From Podospora comata (taxonomy: Eukaryota; Ascomycota; Sordariomycetes; Sordariales; Podosporaceae), in contig CP071495.1 of assembly GCA_017354895.1 (NCBI GenBank), positions 2,959,001 to 3,023,000 of the forward strand: a stretch of DNA of 64,000 nt, in the 5' to 3' direction. The notes below the pieces were generated by a model that saw only the letters and a program-made list of their open reading frames with translations, did not search any database and had not been told where the DNA came from. Numbering within the stretch: the first letter of the stretch is position 1; every line of letters begins with the position of its first letter. The position numbers were made by a program, and so were the translations under genes. This document shows positions 1-14,900 of this stretch, piece after piece.

Positions 1-682
1 TTGTTTGTTTCGTCTGATGAAGCCATCAAATCTCACATTCGCCATATACACCGAGAATTCAGCAATCCTCTCAGAGAAACTCCCATTCTCCTATGTAGTA
101 CTAAAACAGATCCCTACCCCAAGCCCCTTATCCCTCTCCCTATGTGCCCCGCTTCCTATCATCATGCATGTCCCATCCATGTCTTTGTTACATGTTGTTC
201 ATGACGCCCCTTTTGTAGACCTTTATTTCCCCACACGCAAAACTCAAAAAGAAATCAAAATCTCTCCCCCTCTCATCTTTCGCTGGTCTATGTATGATGA
301 TGGTGTGTGAAGAAGGTAAAATAAAAAACAACAGATCCGCCATTCCTGAATACTCCTGCCTTTCCACCAGAGCGAGCCAAGGAAAAGGAGCTCAAAAGAA
401 GTTGGCGAACAAATGAAGGTAGTAAAATATGTGCTGGAAAGAAGTGGCGCAGCGCTTGCCAAAGTTCGTGGTCATCAGTAGAAGGTAGTCTTGGTCATTT
501 GTGGTGAGAACAAAAGCCGTCAGTGTCCCATCAAGTTGTGGTGTGTGTGTCAGTTGTTCTCGAACGAGTGTGGAGCTGGACGAAGGCTCGATTAAACTCC
601 GTATAGGGTTAACACTAAATGGGAGAATTAAAAATGTATAGGATGCCATTAATTCCCCGTCCGGTGGGCGTCGTCGTGTCGT
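1..682. other. Intergenic left edge
   Basis: No gene is supported here. The open frames are short, overlap on both strands and look like no protein family. The right end probably holds the 3' UTR of the minus-strand transporter that stops at 683. Confidence 0.5.
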
Positions 683-2127
683 CTATAGTCTGGCGATGCC
701 GATCTTGTTCTTGGCCTCGTTCAGGTATTCGGTGGGGTCCATGCCCGGCGCATAGGTAGGGGCGAGACCGCCGAGGAGGACAAAGACGGTCATGACAGTG
801 AAGAGCATGATCGAAATGCGGCGGAGGATGGGGCGGCGGTTGCCAAAGTCAGCCCATTGGCGACCAGCCTCGCCAGCATAGCCCTTGATGGCCTCGTAGC
901 CGAGCTTGTAGTAGACCATGCCACCAAGGGCGATGCTGTAACCAAAGAACTGGAGGCCAGTAACCTGGGTGCCCCAGATGATCATGGAGGCAACAACAAG
1001 GAGCACATCTTTGAGCACACCGCAGAGGGTAAGGACGAGCGAAGAAGTCTTGCCAATCTGTGGAGAAGGGGTTAGCAGCGTACATGGCGTTGCGTCTGAG
1101 GGGGGGCCAAGACTTACCAAGAAGACAACCGAGACATTGAGGGCGAAAGCGCACAAGCCGTTGAGGAAGAAGGTCATGAAACCAACGTCATACACCTCCT
1201 GCATGCTAAGCTTGGGGAACTCCCAGAAGAGAGCAACGACAAAGTTCATGGCAGCGCAAACTGGGGCGAAGTAGTAGAGCGACACCAAGGGGTCCATCTT
1301 GAACTCAGCCGAGCTCAGAAGGCGCTGAACCATGGTCAAGCGGAGGGCCTCGAAGGCAATGCCGAAGATCTGGTAGATGAAGCCGATCCAAACAAACTTG
1401 ATCTCGCCAATCGACGCGATGACCACACCGACGACAATGACTGAGACGTTGAGGAAGACCTTCAGGTTAGGCTGAGAGACGCCGAGCGCCCAGCTAGAAA
1501 AGAGGACGAAGACAGGAGTGGTAGCCTGGGTAGCACGGTTAGCCCAACAATGCGTACGTCTGTAGATTCCAATCGCTGCAACTCACCTTGAGCATCTGGA
1601 TGAAGGCAACGCTAAGGTAGAGATAGGTCAAGTTGCCGCAAATCAAGCTCAAGCTGAAGAAGAAACCAATCGGAACAATGGCGCGAAGGTAGACCCGGCC
1701 AGTCATCTTGACCGTCTTGCGGCCATCGAGGAGAGTGGTGTAGCGAGCAAGGAGCTGGGTCATGACGGTAGCGAACACCAAATGGAAGGTCGTGAGGATG
1801 ACCGGGTATTCTGGCAAGTCTTAGCATGTGTTCTGCTTCCTGGTGCATTCCTGGTTGTAGGCGTCCTTACCGAACCCGAGCGTGGAGAGAATCCATTTGT
1901 TGAAGAGGATGACGGAGGAACTCAGGGAAATCCAGATGCTACGAGACAAGACCAATTAGTTATCTGAGCATTCGCGTGGTTTTAGGAGTGTCGGCTGCTC
2001 ACGTCACGTAGAAAGCCGGATGGAGTGATGGCTTGGGTGGTTGCGACTTCTCGACGTCTGGGTTGACTGTCGGGAGGGTATCTCGGACCTGCTCGCCAGA
2101 GGCGCGAACCTTCTCGTCGACGCCCAT
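683..2127 (-). CDS. Triose-phosphate / nucleotide-sugar transporter family protein
   Basis: This is a multi-pass membrane protein of the TPT/DMT (SLC35-like) superfamily, expected in the Golgi or ER, where relatives exchange phosphorylated or nucleotide sugars. Five exons were read: 2127-2003, 1938-1871, 1810-1587, 1525-1118 and 1057-683. All four introns have GT-AG ends, the joins keep frame, and the product is 399 residues. Family hallmarks are the motif SSSVILFNKW in the first membrane segment, then EYPVILTTFHL, a long hydrophobic core with about ten helices, ATTPVFVLF, and a lysine-containing C-terminal repeat (GYEAIKGY). The start at 2127 gives a short soluble N-terminus typical of fungal members. 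The substrate cannot be read from the sequence. A nucleotide-sugar role is possible, and the neighbouring UDP-galactopyranose mutase is suggestive but proves nothing. Confidence 0.88.
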
Positions 2128-4597
2128 CTTTGCAGTCGTTGTGTTGTTAGATCTGAAGGCTCCTCGAGGGCTCGCGGATGGATATCACGTCGATGTCGAG
2201 AGAAGGGTAAAAAGCCAACGTCGAGAAATTTGAGACGAGTGTTGGCTGCGGCGCGGCAGGACGTTGTAGGTCGTGCTGCGGTGTGAACAAAACGAGTGGA
2301 TGGCCAAGCCAGCTGCGACCGTATGGGAAGAAGAACTGCGACAGTGAGCTGAGGAAGGAGAAGTGCGGTGCTAGGGGTGCTAGGAGGCTTTGTTTGTCGG
2401 TACTTCTGCTTGGAGTGTGCCTCGTGATGTGTAGGGCTGGGCGAGGTTGTTGCTTGGATGCTCCTCGACTTGGGCTTTTTTTTTTAGGGGGGGACGCCTG
2501 TGACGGGGATGGGGGCAAAGGGAGCGTCAGGTTCTCGAAAGGGGAGCGCGGGTTGTGGGTAAAAAGCGACAGGGGGAACCGGTGGTGGTGGTGGGCACTC
2601 GGCGGTGCTGGGATGGGTTGCGTTCTGTCAAGGGTGGCCAATCACAGCTTTATCTGGGAAATTGGCCCTGGCTGCGAACAGATTACGGATTACGCTCCCA
2701 TACGTAACCAACTGCAACCGTCAAAAAGACTGGACTCGACCCTCGAGCCTCGACCATCGTGACAGCGCAAGGGCAGTCAATTCACACAGTCACTTGTCTC
2801 TATTACTTCGTGTCTTCTTCTGCCACGGGCAGAGAGCCAGAGACACACAAAGATGGCACCGTGGGCGGTCAAGTCCAGGGCTTAACTCCTCGTCACAGTC
2901 GTGCATTGATACGGCCCGCTTCGGCCACAGCACCTACCACGGGTCTTCAAGCTAGCCAACGGGTAGACAAACGCTTAAACACAGCGGGAACTAAGCCAAC
3001 TCAGGCAATGTGCCTTGTTCCAAGACCTGCCATCATAGCATGGGCATGAATCCTACCAGGGGACAGGAAATGAAGTTGACGACATCACGGTCATGGATAG
3101 ATCTACGCGAGAGATATAACTAAAAAAGCAGATTAAAGATCCGATACCAGTGGGTGGCCGATCACGTCAACTTCAACATCTACCAAACCCCACAAACCTG
3201 GTCAGGGGCGATAGAAACAGGATGTGTCAAATCAGCAGCCATCCGAGGGCCACATGTTGCTCTGTACCATATCTCAAAAGCCAATGGCTGTTGAGTCTTC
3301 AATGTTTCCTATCTTTGGAGCCCGAAAATATCTATCGATACTCCAGTTCAGCCAGCAGCCTGAGACGTGATCATTAGAAGTCGTGGAGTAGTCCTTACGA
3401 ATCTGCAGCATTATTATTAGTGTAGCGATATGTAGATCGAGCAAAGTTCAGTCCAGTCTGCCCATCGCACTGGTTCATGTTTCCCTGACTTTTTTTTTTC
3501 TGTTTGACGTCCGTGTCCAACAATAGAAGAGCGGCATTCTCCGGCGGGGTCCAAAGGCATGGCATGGCATCAAATCGTCAAGACGGCCGCCGCAGTCTCG
3601 AGTTTTAAGTTTCTAGCCATTGACGAAATGTCTGTTGTTCCGGGAGAATCTTCTACATCTGAATACATGGTCGTTTGCTTCAGCTCGCTGTACGAAACAG
3701 TCGATGAACTGCAGCTCGCCGGGGCCGTCACGAAACAGCACCGGAGGAAAGCCGTCGGACCTGTGGCTCGTCGGATGTCTGAATCGTACGGCCATACTAA
3801 CATGGATTTTTCTGCGAGGTTGTCTTTATAGGCTGTTGAGGCAAGCTGTCTTGAAACAAGTTCGATGGGTACAAGAGCTGGGATCTCTTGAAGAAGCTTA
3901 TTGTCCTCCCTCTTCTTGCTGCTGCAACCCGTAACTTGGTGAGGCCGTGTCACTCGGTCTGTAACAATAGCCAGGACAAGGTTGCTCGATGTTGTTGTTT
4001 GTTTCTTGTTGAGGCCCGTTTGAAGCCGTTGAGCTAGGGATTAACATGCGGCCACGCAGCCCATTGCTGATCATAGTCGACCGCCCCATGGAGTTGAAAC
4101 GCTGAAACAGGCGCAGCTTTGGAGCTTATGTGCCGGTCCCAGCCCAGTCCGACGCAGCAGAAGAGGAGGTCATACAGGACCAGTTGGAGATGCACATGCA
4201 GTACAAGCTCTTTTGCCTCTCGGGATCTCGCATGCATGTATGCATCTGTGACCTCTGTGCCCCTCATCATGACACTGACACTGGCTAGACCTTTTGAGGA
4301 TTTTGAGGCGTGCTGAAGGCTGGAGTGTCTCCGTAAAGCTTGTCAACTCGAAACTGGGCGTTCCCTGCTTGCTGCGGGCTGTTTGCTGTGAGAGGCTTCC
4401 CCACCATGTCGTCTGGAATCGCATCTCCTCATTTTAATGTCCTGGGGTGGTGCAGAGTGGGCGTTGCGGTTGGTGGTTCGGATGCGAGTCTGCGATAACC
4501 GCCTGTCCATCTGTGTTGCAGTCATTTTACTTTTTCATAATAACCAGCGTCGAAAAACAAAAATAAATAAGCGGAAAAGTACCGACAGGCACACACA

Positions 4598-4643
<46 letters not shown>

Positions 4644-5200
4644 GGCACACACAGGTACTTGTACAGAACTAAGGTACTCAGTACTGTACTCTGTAGATGG
4701 GGTGTGATGTGAGCTCGATGTGATGCGGGATGTCACGGCAGGGGTTTTTGGATATTTATTTCTTGGGGCTAGCTGCTCATTGGCGGATTGAATAATTTTA
4801 GCCCCTCCATCAGGACCCCCTTTTTTTCTGGAACTGGAAGTCGCGGTCTGGCCTAGCAACCAGTCCAAAGCGTCCAAGCAGCACCTTGGATCAGCACCAC
4901 GACACACGTGCGGTCACCGCCTTCCTTCCAGGGCCCTGGTTCATCTCCCAGAAGAGGGGGGGGTAATCTGTGTTGCTGCCCTGTTCCTGCTCTGTCCACT
5001 CTGTCTGCCCATAACCCCCCCCCCACTAAGAACCTTCCCAATTTCCTGACCTGATCGCATTGTCTTCGTCTTGATCGTTGCTTCGAACAAGATAATAAAC
5101 AGCCCGCCGCTCGCTCGTTGTTTCACCAGCAGTTTCTCCTTCTGCTTCTGCTTCTGCTTTGCCCAAGCTTCTTCCTACCTTCCAGTTGACTTTCTTCACA
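2128..5200. other. Divergent intergenic region between transporter and UGM genes
   Basis: About 3 kb lie between two genes that point away from each other, so both promoters sit here. Open frames at 2147-2641 and 3559-3953 occur on both strands and show no family motif. A CA microsatellite lies at 4590-4652. The last 100 bases before 5201 are pyrimidine-rich with CTTCTG repeats, as in a fungal 5' leader. Confidence 0.6.
4590..4652. repeat. (CA)n microsatellite
   Basis: A nearly pure run of CA dinucleotides about 60 bases long, broken by a few T and G substitutions. It lies in the promoter-side intergenic region and is probably length-variable between strains. Confidence 0.95.
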
Positions 5201-7068
<1,868 letters not shown>

Positions 7069-8923
7069 GTGGTGATGGGATATCCAGTCGGCGATAGTGA
7101 GCGCCGGCTATATTGGTAATACAAAGCATATATGGGAATGGGAGCGGGAGTTTTGCGTGTATAGCCTGTCGAGATTTGGGCCGTAGGTGTTGGGTCGGGG
7201 CATTTACTTGGAATTTCAAGTAGGTATGCGGGAACGGAATAAAGCGATTTCCAGTGACGGTAAAGCAAGGCATAGAGAGATTTCCTGCCAGCTACACGTT
7301 ATAGAGTCAAAAGATAGAACTAATACAGGCTTGACGGCGTGAACATTTCAGGGCATCGGATCCCTCTGCTAAGGATGCTTGATTGTACTCTGATGCGGAT
7401 GACATTGCATGTGTTGTGTTCAAAAAGTCAGACATATTGATCTTGTCCCCCGCTCACGTGAAAGGCTGAGCTGAGACGTGGGTGCTGAAGAGACACGAGG
7501 CGGCCCGGCACAAACCAGGGGGTTGGCGTGCATTTTCGGTTAGGAATAAGAGAGTGACGTCAACGGCGCTGCACCTACCAGACGACTTTAAACCTAACGG
7601 CAGCCGATGTCCCACGACGACTCGGGCTCTCTGGAGAGGAAAGAAAAATGGCCATGTCCTATGGGGGGTGGCGGGTGTAAGTGATATCTACATTAGAAAA
7701 CCCTAGTGTAGGATATTATCACACGATGCATGGCATCTGCCCTACTATGCTTGGGCGCGCATCTGGGCCAAGGCAAAAGTTCGCGCGCCTGTTCCGGATC
7801 CGTAATTTGTTTCTGCGTTAAAAAAGCACAAGCGCAGAAAGAGGGGCAAGCGATTGAGCCACAAGCTACACGGGCACCGAACAGATGGATTTGGAGCCCG
7901 CTCGCTGGGGAAATGGGAAAACTTGGAAATCCGACCACACAGCAAACCCACTTCGTCCTGATTACGGTTTCTGGTATTGCCCATTCCATCCCGGCCATCC
8001 CTCCATTCAACCTACCACCAGCACCTACCTATCTTATCCCACATTCCCCTATCCACACTCACACACACACACAAACAACTTGCTGCTGCCCGTGGTGTGC
8101 TGCTGCTGTGTGATTTGTGTGTGGTCGCCTCGAGTGGTTTTATTTCCTACTCGACCGACTGTTCCAAATTTGGACCCGCCCTGCCGCCACCCACTCACTG
8201 TCGGGCCCGGGGGTGCCGTTTCTCTTTCTTGGACTTGCGTTGGGGTTTACTTGGCAGATTTCCTCCTGACCGTTCCGTCCTGGCCATCGTCTGCAGCTGG
8301 CCCAACCCTGAGATCTACCTGACCGTATTTGACCATCCTGCACCACCAGACCGATGAACCCGCACTAATTTGTGACCACCTAGGTACTCGAGCTCACCTC
8401 AGCCGGTCAATCTTTGGTGTTCCTTTTTACCTACGAGTGCCGTCTGATACCCCATACCTATAACTATACCTAACCTATACCTATACCCTAGCCGGTGTAG
8501 CTGTTTACCACTCACCAGTCACCGGTTCACCGAGCTGTGATAACTCTCTGGCCGCCTAAACTCCCGCCACATCTTCGCGACATCTGACCACCCGCCCCCG
8601 CGCTTTTCCCGGCACTTCTCCTCGCAACTTGAAATCCAGCCACATTTCCGGCGCTGGCCGCTCGATACCGCGCACGAAGGAAACTCGAGATATCTCGTTG
8701 CTGCAACGCTGAAAAATTTGGATCGAGTTTCGTGGACTCGACTCAAGGACCCGCTTTGTCTCTGCCATTCGTTCGCCCCCGCTTGCCGACATCCGTTCCC
8801 CTCTCCAGCATCAACAGCTTCGAGGCCATGAGCTGAACGGAATATGACGACCTTCGCGACCACCCCTGCCCGACGAGCCTGTGATTCCTGAGTCCGCGGG
8901 GCTTTGTTCGAGTTTCCGCGACT
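7069..8923. other. Intergenic region and long leader of the histidine kinase gene
   Basis: It holds the 3' flank of the UGM gene and, from about 8 kb, C/T-rich sequence typical of a fungal promoter and 5' UTR. A short CA run lies near 8057-8073 and ACCTATA-like repeats near 8450-8490. Longer open frames (7693-8357, 8519-8992) overlap on both strands and look spurious. Two small upstream ORFs precede the kinase start. Confidence 0.55.
8828..8891 (+). promoter_or_regulatory. Two upstream ORFs before the histidine kinase start
   Basis: A two-codon ORF (ATG AGC TGA, 8828-8836) is followed by a 15-codon ORF (8844-8891) whose stop lies 32 bases before the kinase ATG at 8924. The kinase ATG has a good context (A at -3, G at +4). 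If both ATGs are in the mature leader, they could limit or condition translation. Transcription start and leader splicing are unknown. Confidence 0.45.
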
Positions 8924-11900
8924 ATGGATACCGCCGCGAGGCTGCTCGACGAGCAGCTCGAGTCCCCGGCCCGCCTCTTCGAGAGGCTGCATCAGATTTC
9001 TGGCTATGTTTGGGACGACTCAAGGCCACCATTTCATTCAACTTACGATAATTGGCACATATATGGGACGAGATTTGTTTCGCCGTTTTCCAGCGGGGGG
9101 GCTGTTCCGACATCACCGGCGCCTCACAACAGTCCAGCAAGCCAGCCGGGCGTTGCCGGTTTCACCCTACCTCCCGCGCATCGACCGTCCTCCCGCGACC
9201 ACCGCCCATCGACATCGTCTCAGCTTAGCGAAGTCGGCAGCGAACGTTCCGCCACCTCTCCCCCAGTAATCCCACCCACTGGGTCCGATGTCCCGGTGAT
9301 AGAAGAGCCGGTAGTGGCTCGGGTGTCATATCACGTACTACGAGAGGAGAGGACTTTTCATATCTTTAAAAGCTTGATCGCACACACCGATTCCAGTGCC
9401 GAACGCGAGCGGATAGTAAAACCGCTCGACATAATTCGACTTCCAGCTTTACCAGGAGATAGAGGGGCCGTCATTGTCACAGTCTATGAGGATCCCGGGC
9501 CCAACTACCTGTGGGATGTCTTGGATTTAGGACCTGCTTTTTATTATGCGAAGAAGCATGGAGAAGGGTGGGAACCTTCTCGTCCTGGGCACACTGGGCA
9601 CAAACTAGCCCCTCCCATCAGCTTACAGCACTTTTTGGATTTTGCCATTGGGTCGGCGCAAAGTCTGGAAATGATCCATCATGGGCAAGGCACGATCCAC
9701 GGCGAAATACGTGGCGACACATTCCACTATAATGTCGAAACAAATAAGGTGAAGCTGGTGTGCCTTGGCTCTGGGTTGAGATCATTTGAGCATGGACTCA
9801 CCAGCACCGGTTGGTCGGCCTTATCAAGAGAACTAGGCGCAAAGCACAAGCTGCAATACATCAGTCCCGAGCAAACCGGACGGATGCCGGCCGAACCGGA
9901 TACCCGGACAGACATATACTCGTTAGGTGCTCTGTTCTGGAGCCTTCTTACCCAACATCCCGTATTTCACGGAGAATCCCCCCTCGACGTTGTACAAGGC
10001 GTGCTCAGTCGCAGGATACCCAGCATTTCAACATTCCGAATAGATGTCCCCGAGGTGATTGGGCGTATCATCCAGAAGTGCACCGCAAAAAATGTTAATG
10101 ACAGGTACTATTCCGCCAGCGGTCTTCGGCATGACCTGACCTGGGTGAAGAAGTTGCTGGGCGTGGGAGATTTACAAGCTTTGAAGGACATGAAGATTGG
10201 CACCAACGACGTCTCGTCCTTTTTTAGACTGCCATCATCGATGATTGGACGGGAGCGGGAACGGACCGAGCTCCTCAAAGTAATCGATAGAGTGGCCAAG
10301 AGACACAGTCTGACTCTGAATGGTGCTGCCGCACATCGCCAGTCTGATGGCTCAAACGTATCGACCGAGGTGGACGCTGCCGATGTTTCGAGTGATGGAG
10401 CCAGCTCTGCCGAAGGGGCGAACCGCTTTGGGACCTCAGTTACAAACAAGGATCGACGGAGCAGTCTTTATCACTCTGCTGTGGGCGTCGATTCCGTGGG
10501 CGCCTACACAGAGGTCAACTCGTCTGGGGCCGTGAGACCACCCCGGCCGTGGGATCGGCAACACAGCGTGTCTCTAAAAGAATCGGTCCAGAGCGCGGAA
10601 GCAAGCACGTCAGAACCTTCCTGGCGGAGTGCCGCGGTGGCAACCAACGGGACCGACTCTTCAGCGGCTAGCATATCCCGACCACTTGGCCCTGCAAAAT
10701 ATCGGAAGCAAGGCCAGTGTGAGATTGTGATGATCGAAGGTGCAGGTGGGCTCGGCAAGACCTGTCTGGTTCAGTCCGTTCTGGTGGATGCCCGCAGAAT
10801 GGGCTATTGCGCAACAGCCAAGTTCGACACTGCAAGGAGGACAGCCTACGGGCCCCTCATCAAACTGTTGTCTTCCCTTTTCCGCCAAGTCTGGGGGGAG
10901 AGGAACACAGATACCCCGTTTCATCAGGCTTTGAAGCAATCCGTCCGTCCCACATGGCCCACATTGCACAAGGTGCTAGGTCTTCCTGAGCATATGCTCC
11001 CACGTCTAGATACGCCCCTTGGGAGATCATCTTCCAGTCCTCAGCCTCCGAAATCTAACAACTTGAGGAGGCGACCTTCTTCGCCAGAATTCTCTGGCGC
11101 TTCTTCAAAACTGGGAGCTTCCTCGGCTTCTTCCTCGGCCCAAAGTACCCAAGAATTCCTTCGAGGCGGCTCAACTACCAAAGTAAACCGTCTCGCCAAC
11201 ATCTTCCTCGACGTTTTGCGACTATTCACACGCCACAAATTTATCTGTTTCTGTTTGGACGACCTTCACTATGCGGACGACGAGAGTTTGGAGCTCATCA
11301 CGCAGATTGTCAATGCCAAACTGCAGATGGTGCTCATAATCACTTACCGTCCAGACGAAATGTCTCCCGAAAAGCTATATACAATAACAAATCCGCCAAA
11401 GTCTGAGGATCACCTTCGGGCTTGTTACCCCATAACCACCAAAATCACGCTGGAGCCACTTAGCGAGGAAGAAATTAGAGAGTATGTCTCGACAACGCTC
11501 TCGTTACCTAAAGATCAGGTCGTCTCGCTAGCTCTCGTTCTCCAGTCAAAAACAGCAGGAAACCCCTTTTATATGAGGGAGATGCTCAGTGCTGGTCACC
11601 GCAAGAAGTGTATCTGGTATGACTACACTGAGGGCCGGTGGAAGTTTGACCTGGATCGGCTGTTTGAGCACTTCCGTGGGGAGCAAGACTACGACGTGCT
11701 TGATACAGCATTTATTACCCGTCGTCTGGGAGAGCTACCACAGGAATCGAGATCAATCCTGGCCTGGGCTGCTCTCATTGGGCAGACGTTTTCCCTCGAT
11801 GTTATCGAAAAGTTGATGGAAGGCGAGTTCTACTATACCGACGACAACCAAGACGGGAGTGATGACTGCGCCATCCTTCCGCATGGGAAGCAGGACATCT

Positions 11901-14900
11901 TTGCAGGGCTGGAAGCTGCCATCCAGGCGTACATCATCATCCCAGGAGACCGGGATGACCAGTTCCGCTTCGCTCACGACAGATATATCCAGGCTGCGTC
12001 TGCGCTCAGAGAGTGCAACTCGCTCAAGATGCACTTCGTCATTGCTCGCACGCTCCTCGCGCATTTCCCCAAGTTCCAAGAAAACACGGCTTCCCATATT
12101 TGCGAATCGATCGAAGTCATCAAAAAGCGAATATCGGAAAGGGCACCGTTCCGAAAGGTCTTGATGGAGCGGGCAGGAGAGGCGGTCGAGAGCGGCGCGC
12201 GACCCACAGCGGCAAAGTATTACAGCAATGCTCTAGCCCTGCTGCAGTCGGACCCATGGAATGACGATGCGCCGGATGTGTCGTATGAGGAAACACTCCA
12301 GCTACATCGTCGGGCTGCTGAGTGCTTTTTGTACATGGGCCGCCCCCCCTCGGCAAACATGCTTCTGCAGACAATGATTGAGAACGCAAGGTCACCGCTT
12401 GACAAGACTCCTGCTTGGGTGCTGCAGTCGAGAATTTTTGCTCAGAGCGGTGACTCTGCCCAGGCCTTGACGTCGTTGCGGCAGTGTTTGCGGGCGTTTG
12501 GCGTCAATGTGGACGAATGTCCCACCATGAAGAAATGCGACGAGCAGTTTGAGAAGCTGTCAGTCAAGATTCAAAATATGGACCGTCAAGACGTCATGAA
12601 TCCACTAGCGTCAAGCGATCCTCCACCCGAATCTCTGGTATCCCTAGGAGCCGTGTTGGCCGAGACAACAAGTGCTGGCTGGTGGAGCGATTGCGTCGTG
12701 TTCTACCAGCTTGCCCTGTTGATGGTCGAGACTCACTTTACCAAGGGTCCCTATCCGCAGTCGGGCATGGCGTTTTTGCACATGTCCATGATTGCACTCT
12801 CTCGGTTCAACATGGTAGATTTTGCGCAATCTCTGGCGAGCATCTGTTTTGATTTATTACAAAAATCATCGGACCCATTTTCCTTGGTCCGGGGCTACAT
12901 GATCTACGCCAACTTCATCGGCAACATTCAAGACCTCACCGGGGCCACTGTGGAGCAGCTGGAAGCCAACGTGCTGGCGGCAGCTCCCTTGGGAGATAGA
13001 GTCTCCGTCATTCTTAGCTTTGGGCTTCTTGCTCTGCTCAAGTTCTTTGCCAGTCAGGACTGTGCCGAACTCGAGGTTTACTGCCAGTTTGCCTGCGACG
13101 ACATCCCCAGCTGGCACCTCGACACAAAGGGCGGCACGCTTCTGATAAGTGTACGCCAACTTTGCCGCGCTCTGCAGGGAAAAACCCGAGCATCTCAACC
13201 GCTTGAGGTTATGAACGATGATCAGCACGACGCTTCAACCTACAAGAACTGGCTGAATACGCACACCAACAATGGCGGCAGGTCGCTCCTACTCTACGAG
13301 ACAATGGAGATCGTACCGCTCTTCCTCTACGGACACTACGGGCGAGCCATCGAAATTGGAAAGGCGTGCTTGGAACAGGCGGAACTTTTGTGGTCCGCTC
13401 GCAACACCAGGCTAGCCATGTTCTTTTACGGCTTGGCTCTGGCCGGCACGGTGCTCCGGGAACAGCAGGACCCTCGCGAGCCACCAAAGGGGGACCCCAA
13501 GGTTCGACGTGATGAGGCGATTCGCAAGGTGGAAGAGCTCAACCGGAAGATCAAGGATTGGAAGGCTGTTCACAATGTCAACTATCTTGCCTGGTCTAAG
13601 CTCCTTGATGCTCAGGTCTCGGAGATGCTGGGCAATCATGGGATAGCCATTCGGCAATACGAGGAGGCGCTCGACCACGCGTCGGAGCATGGTTTTGTGT
13701 TTGAGGAGGCACTTGGAAACTACCTGATGGCCAACATCTTCATTAGGAATGCTGCGAGACGGTCGGCCAGGTCAGCCCTTCGAGATGCTGTTAGTCTGTA
13801 CCGCCAGTTTGGTGCTACGGGCATTGCGGACCTCATTGAGACTGAGCACAGTATTCTTCTACATGGGCCGGCTGGCAACCTTCGAACGTGTGATGCCGGG
13901 GTTCAGACGGACTTCTTCGGCGATACAGCGTCGGTTCAGTACCGTGGTGTCGACACTGAGGAGTCGCAGCAGTCGACGCGTGCGGCAGTGGCGGCGCTCA
14001 AGGGGGAGCGGATGATGGCGTGGAGAGGGTCCATGCAGCCAGAGGCGGGGGCCGGTCTGCCTGCGCTTGATATGATTGATTTGCATGGCATTCTCACCTC
14101 TTCGCAGGCCATCTCTTCGGTGTTGAGGGTTGATGAGCTTCTCCGGACTATGTGCTCTGTGATCTTGCAGGCTTGCAGTGGGTCTGCGACGTTTGCTGCT
14201 ATTATTGTTCAGGATGAGGGCAGTGTAGATTGGTGTGTGGCTGCAAGTGGCGATTCAGAGAATGGTGCTGCGGCTCATATTCCGGGTATTCCGCTCAGCG
14301 GCACCGATCTTGTGCCTGAGAACGTTATATTGTACTGCACTCGACTGCGAGAGAAGGTCTTCCTCCAGGATTTGGTCAATGACGAGAGGTTTGGCAACGT
14401 CAGCGACCAGTGGTTACGCAAGAACCCAAACAGCAAGGCTGTCATTGCTGTTCCTATTCGTCATGGGAATAGTAAGCCTCTGTTGGGGGTGCTCTATCTC
14501 GAAGGCCTCCCTGGATCGTTCACAGATCGCAACGTTACTGTGCTGGAGCTTCTTGTCGGACAAATTAGCATCAGCTACTCCAATGCCTTGTCCATGAAGT
14601 CTGTGGAGAGGGTCTCGGCTGAGAATATCTCCATGGTTGAGCTGCAGAAACAGGCTTTGGCGACAGCGATCGAGGCTGAGGCCAAGGCCAAGAATGCTGA
14701 AGCAGAGGCCATTCGCAATGTCAAGCTTGCTGAGGAAGCCACAAAGGCCAAGTCAATATTCCTTGCCAACGTCTCTCACGAGCTGCGCACGCCACTCAAT
14801 GGTGTCATTGGTAACTCGGAACTTCTTCGTGACAGCGGCCTCAACAGAGAGCAGATGGAGATGGCGGATTCCATCAGAGTATCGGCAGATTTATTGCTCA

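Noticed and set aside
2147-2641. 164-residue minus-strand frame upstream of the transporter
   Set aside because: It is Pro/His/Ser-rich, overlaps a plus-strand frame of similar length and lies in the leader region of the transporter. No family motif.
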